Shown: piece by piece, positions 5,532-8,328 of the stretch | Position numbering within the stretch: the first letter of the stretch is position 1 | Layout: every line of letters begins with the position of its first letter | From: Gammaproteobacteria bacterium | GTDB taxonomy: Bacteria > Pseudomonadota > Gammaproteobacteria > JALTLT01 | Direction: 5' to 3' | NCBI GenBank assembly: GCA_027001815.1 | Contig: JALTLT010000020.1 | Span: 1-8,328 of the forward strand | Length of the DNA stretch: 8,328 nucleotides | The notes under the pieces: generated by a model | Database searches by the model: none | Seen by the model: only the letters and a program-made list of their open reading frames with translations | Told to the model about the DNA's origin: nothing | Position numbers and translations under genes: made by a program

Positions 5532-5990
5532 ATGGCACAGATCAGCTACGAACCCTGGACCCTGCTCAACCAGCTCACCAAGGAGCTCAATCGCGCCTTC
5601 GAGGGGCGCTCCCTGGTCGGTCCCAACGGCGAGCGGGAGAGCGTGACCGCGGCCGACTGGGTCCCGGCAGTGGACATCCGTGAGGAGGACGACCGTTTCG
5701 TGATCCGCGCCGACATCCCCGGCGTCGATCCCAAGGAGATCCAGGTCAACATGGAGAACGGCATCCTCACCATCAGCGGCAGCCGCGAAGAGGTCTCCGA
5801 GGAGGAGCGCAAGCACTACAAGCGGATCGAGTGCGCCCGCGGCTCCTTCCTGCGCCGCTTCACCCTGCCGGACACCGCCGATCCCGACAAGATCACGGCG
5901 AAGGCGGTCAACGGCGTGCTGGAGGTGGTGATTCCCAAGCAGGCCCACGTGCAGCCGCGAAAGATCACCGTGGAGGCGCCCGAGGCCTGA
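5532..5990 (+). CDS. hsp20: Small heat-shock protein (Hsp20/alpha-crystallin), first of pair
   Basis: A 152-residue ATP-independent holdase that binds unfolding proteins and hands them to DnaK/ClpB. Residues 1-40 are the variable N-terminal arm (WTLLNQLTKELNRAF). The alpha-crystallin domain runs from about 43 (WVPAVDIREEDDRFVIRADIPG) to 136. It contains the hallmark AxxxNGVL at 123-130, and the C-terminal IxV anchor is Ile145-Val147. These are the features of the bacterial class with a DIREEDD...VDPKEI core. The ATG at 5532 has AGGAGG 9 bases upstream. The frame is open further upstream to 5433, but that stretch crosses repeat copy 3 and is not protein-like. The gene probably shares a transcript with the second sHSP 65 bases downstream, and a sigma32-like promoter lies about 295 bases upstream. 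Confidence 0.93.
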   Translation: MAQISYEPWTLLNQLTKELNRAFEGRSLVGPNGERESVTAADWVPAVDIREEDDRFVIRADIPGVDPKEIQVNMENGILTISGSREEVSEEERKHYKRIECARGSFLRRFTLPDTADPDKITAKAVNGVLEVVIPKQAHVQPRKITVEAPEA

Positions 5991-6013
5991 CAGGCCGGCC
6001 GCCCGTCACTCTT

Positions 6014-6037
6014 CCGGCGGGGGTGATCCTCCGCCGG
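6014..6037 (+). other. Intercistronic stem-loop between the two sHSP genes
   Basis: CCGGCGGGGG pairs with CCTCCGCCGG (ten pairs, one G-U) around a TGAT loop. An overlapping alternative pairs GGCCGGC (5993-5999) with GCCGGCC (6033-6039). The stem ends six bases before the AAGGAG site of the second sHSP, which stays free. No T-run follows, so it is a processing, stability or pausing structure rather than a terminator. It might set the ratio of the two proteins. Confidence 0.55.
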
Positions 6038-6055
6038 CCGACAAAGGAGAGAGCC

Positions 6056-6559
6056 ATGAGCACCCTGCAGCAGATGCGCGCCGGTCTCGGCCGGACGTGG
6101 GAACATGTGGCCGAGGGCTGGCGCGCCCTCATGGAGAAGGGGAACCAGGCACTGACCCGCTTCATCCCCTCACGCCGTCGCGACAGCCTCGAGACCCGTG
6201 ACGATCAGGTGCTGGCGGGCGCCGCTCGCTGGGGCCTGCTCACCGCCGAGGTGCGGGAAGAGAAGGACCGCATCGTGGTCCGCCTGGAGGCGCCGGGGAT
6301 GGAGCCGGACGACTTCGACATCACCGTGGAGGAGGGCTATCTGGTGATCCGCGGCGAGAAGCGGGTGGAGCGTGAGTCCACCGAAGGGGCCTATCACGTG
6401 ATGGAGTGTGCCTACGGCCGCTTCGAGCGCGCCATCCCTCTCCCCGAAGAGGTAGAGGAGAGCGGCGCCAGGGCGAAGTACCGCCGTGGCGTGCTGCGGG
6501 TGGAACTGCCCAAGGCCCGCACCTCACGCTACCGGCAGATCGAGGTACAGCAGGGCTGA
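6056..6559 (+). CDS. hsp20: Small heat-shock protein (Hsp20/alpha-crystallin), second of pair
   Basis: A 167-residue sHSP, clearly diverged from its neighbour. The N-terminal arm (1-60) is longer, basic and amphipathic (GRTWEHVAEGWRALMEKGNQALTRFIPSRRR). The alpha-crystallin domain covers about 63-153, with LEAPGMEPDDFDITVEEGYLVIRGEK at 77-102, the hallmark AKYRRGVL at 140-147 (Arg replacing the usual Asn) and ELPK. An IxV anchor follows at Ile162-Val164. It has one Cys at 118, in MECAYGRFER. The ATG has AAGGAG 6 bases upstream. It is a holdase by family, possibly assembling with the first sHSP. It ends only 21 bases from the stop of the convergent minus-strand gene, and no terminator hairpin is visible in that gap. 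Confidence 0.92.
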   Translation: MSTLQQMRAGLGRTWEHVAEGWRALMEKGNQALTRFIPSRRRDSLETRDDQVLAGAARWGLLTAEVREEKDRIVVRLEAPGMEPDDFDITVEEGYLVIRGEKRVERESTEGAYHVMECAYGRFERAIPLPEEVEESGARAKYRRGVLRVELPKARTSRYRQIEVQQG

Positions 6560-6580
6560 CCGACGCGGGCGGAGCGCTGC

Positions 6581-8328
6581 TCACCAGTAGAAGCCGAGGG
6601 ATACGCCCAGTTCGCGACTGCCGTCCTCGATGGCGGCGAGTCGCGCATCCAGGCGGGAGGTAATCGGATAACGGAGCGTCGCCGCGACGGTGTGCTGGAT
6701 CGTCCGTTCACCATCCAGATAGCGACGCACTCCGTACTCCACCACCATCCTCATGGAGGCCGGCAGAGCGAGATCTCCACGCACGGCGGTGCGCACCGAG
6801 AGCTTGCCGAATCCCCGCCTGCTCTCCTGAACCGCCCCCCCCACGGACCAGGTGCCCAGGAGTCCCTCCCCCCCCAGGCGGCGGCTGGTGCCGATCTCTC
6901 CCTGGGCGCGCGCCACTGCACACCGCCCGCAACCAACCTCCGGGCGCTCCATGCCGAGCCGGATGCTCCAGGCAAACCCCGAATCGCCGGGCAGACCGCT
7001 GTAGCGATCGTTGACGCTGCGCACGTGGAAGAGATCGAGGCGGTCGAGGAAGAGCCCCTCCTCCCCGACACGGGCCTCCAGGTCTCCCATGGAGAGGGCC
7101 GACCGGCTGACATGGCCGGGCCCGCCATCGAGCGCATCGTAGTAGACGGGACGCAGACGGAAGGAGAGCTGGCTGCCCAGCACTTCCCCGTAGACTCCGC
7201 CGAGACTCGCATACCCCGGCGGCCTCCCCTTTTCGGGGGAAGGCAACGACTCTTCGCTCGAGCTCGATTCTCCCGGCGGCAGGCGATAGCGGGCACGCAG
7301 TACCGCCTGATAGGCGAGATCCAGGCTCCGCTCCACCCCCTCCTCCAGATCCCCGCCCCGACGCACATACTGATAATAATCGAGAGCCGCATCCAGGATC
7401 CGGTAACGGGAGGAGAGGGGGCGTTCCGCAAGTGAAGTACCGTCCAACAGCGCCGGATCCGCCACCAGCCGCGCCAGCACCTCCGATTCGTCGCCCTCTA
7501 GCTGCCGAAAGCGGCCATAGAAGCGGGTCTGCCGGGAAGGGTGAAAACGCACGGTCCTGACCAGGGAGCCTCCCCGGTAGCTGCTCTCCGTCATCTTTTT
7601 CACCAGAGACTGGGGCATCACATAGACGGGATTGCGAGGGATCACCTCCAGGCCGTCGACGATCTCCACCAGCTCTCCGATGCGGTAGGCACAGTTCCTG
7701 CGCAGGAAGTAGTAGGTGTAGCGCTTGCCGAGCACTTCCCAGGCGTGGGCGATGACGAAACGGGCATCCTGCGGGTCGAGTGCCAACTCGTACTCCCACA
7801 TGTCCCGCAACTCCGTCTCCCCGTAGTTGTGATCGTGATAGTAGTAGTCGATATGGCTGAAACCGGCATCGTACCCCCCCGTCAGCCCCTTGAAGATGTA
7901 GGCGACCGGATTTTCGTCGGGTGGAATCAGGGCGCCATAGTTGACGGTCACGTCGATCAGCCGGGTGGTACCGCGCAACGGCCCGGAGTTCATCTTGAGC
8001 AGCAGGTGACCATAGAACGACGCGGGATTGCCCAGATAGCCGGTAACGAAGACCACGCTGATGGAGTCGGTGTGCTCCCATCGGGACCAGTCGATGAACT
8101 CTCTGCAGAGGGAGAGAGGCGGCACTCCCTTCAGTTCGGGGAGCCGGCTCTGCAGCCAGAGGGTACGGGCAGGAAACCGGCAGCGTGGATGGCGGTTCAC
8201 ATCGGGGAACTCTGCCAGGGGGCGCTGTATCTCGGCGAGGGTCCTCTCCAGCTCCGCCCGCGGATCGTCGCCTCCCTTCGGGTGGAGAAAGAACTCTTCG
8301 GAAGCGATGGCGCTGAGATAACCACTGC
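6581..8328 (-). CDS. DUF4105/Lnb-like envelope protein with beta-rich C-terminus, 5' end missing
   Basis: 581 residues are visible and the frame is open to the right edge, so the N-terminus is outside the window. A GTG at 8198-8200 is not the start: the 42 residues before it (EEFFLHPKGGDDPRAELERT, about 10-29) and the CRFPAR that follows (49-54) resemble the usual N-terminal module of this family. The DUF4105 (Lnb N-terminal periplasmic) core has GNPASFYGHLLLKM with His107 and RRNCAYRIGEL with Cys212. The His-before-Cys order suggests a permuted papain/NlpC-P60-like fold, as in LRAT-type enzymes (inference). One family member, Lnb of Bdellovibrio, has been reported as a lipoprotein N-acyltransferase; that activity cannot be assumed here. 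A Ser-rich linker (354-359) leads to a half with alternating strands ending in LGVSLGFYW, a terminal aromatic as in outer-membrane barrels. It probably acts at the envelope. It converges with the sHSP genes. Confidence 0.82.
   Translation of the reverse strand, partial: SGYLSAIASEEFFLHPKGGDDPRAELERTLAEIQRPLAEFPDVNRHPRCRFPARTLWLQSRLPELKGVPPLSLCREFIDWSRWEHTDSISVVFVTGYLGNPASFYGHLLLKMNSGPLRGTTRLIDVTVNYGALIPPDENPVAYIFKGLTGGYDAGFSHIDYYYHDHNYGETELRDMWEYELALDPQDARFVIAHAWEVLGKRYTYYFLRRNCAYRIGELVEIVDGLEVIPRNPVYVMPQSLVKKMTESSYRGGSLVRTVRFHPSRQTRFYGRFRQLEGDESEVLARLVADPALLDGTSLAERPLSSRYRILDAALDYYQYVRRGGDLEEGVERSLDLAYQAVLRARYRLPPGESSSSEESLPSPEKGRPPGYASLGGVYGEVLGSQLSFRLRPVYYDALDGGPGHVSRSALSMGDLEARVGEEGLFLDRLDLFHVRSVNDRYSGLPGDSGFAWSIRLGMERPEVGCGRCAVARAQGEIGTSRRLGGEGLLGTWSVGGAVQESRRGFGKLSVRTAVRGDLALPASMRMVVEYGVRRYLDGERTIQHTVAATLRYPITSRLDARLAAIEDGSRELGVSLGFYW

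Noticed and set aside
6708..8081. A 457-codon minus-strand frame overlapping the DUF4105 gene
   Set aside because: It is a shifted frame of the same gene with an Arg/Gly/Ser-rich product. The DUF4105 frame has the recognisable motifs and runs longer.
8198..8200. GTG as the start of the DUF4105 gene
   Set aside because: Family-like sequence continues in frame upstream to the window edge and no ribosome site precedes the GTG, so the gene is partial.

Overview
The window looks like chromosomal DNA from a high-GC gammaproteobacterium. The evidence is the very GC-rich third codon positions, a class II ribonucleotide reductase split into NrdJa and NrdJb (an arrangement known from Pseudomonas and relatives), canonical GGAGG-type ribosome binding sites, and a DUF4105/Lnb-type envelope protein. 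Genus cannot be fixed from the sequence alone. A sulfur-oxidising or purple-sulfur type gammaproteobacterium is one possibility, but that is a guess. No mobile element, CRISPR array, rRNA or tRNA gene was seen.

Layout. Bases 1-221 hold a perfect intrinsic terminator for a plus-strand gene lying left of the window, a second GC-rich hairpin, and copy 1 of a palindromic repeat. On the minus strand follow a COG2945-type alpha/beta hydrolase (222-893) and a small secreted four-cysteine protein of unknown function (1023-1679); two strong hairpins separate them. A 346-base gap (1680-2025) holds the leader of the secreted protein and copy 2 of the repeat. Next come nrdJb (2026-2727) and nrdJa (2754-4907), a minus-strand operon encoding the two halves of an adenosylcobalamin-dependent ribonucleotide reductase. 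The operon is driven by a near-consensus sigma70 promoter (TTGACA-17-TATTGT) overlapped by an NrdR-like operator.

The divergent control region (4908-5531) is AT-rich next to the nrdJ promoter and GC-rich with strong palindromes further right. It also holds a candidate heat-shock (sigma32) promoter and a diverged copy 3 of the repeat. To its right, on the plus strand, lie two tandem small heat-shock proteins (5532-5990 and 6056-6559) separated by a long intercistronic stem-loop. The last gene (6581 to the right edge, minus strand) encodes a DUF4105/Lnb-like protein with a beta-rich C-terminal half. Its 5' end is outside the window, because the reading frame stays open, with family-like sequence, to the last base.

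How they work together: NrdJa and NrdJb supply deoxyribonucleotides without needing oxygen, under probable NrdR (dATP/ATP-sensing) repression. The two sHSPs form a stress-induced holdase pair. The hydrolase, the secreted protein and the DUF4105 protein have no obvious functional link to them. The least ordinary features are the three-copy palindromic element, whose departures from perfect symmetry all become G-U pairs on just one strand, the uncharacterised secreted protein, and the layered regulation between nrdJa and hsp20. I see no convincing sign of a wholly new multi-gene system.
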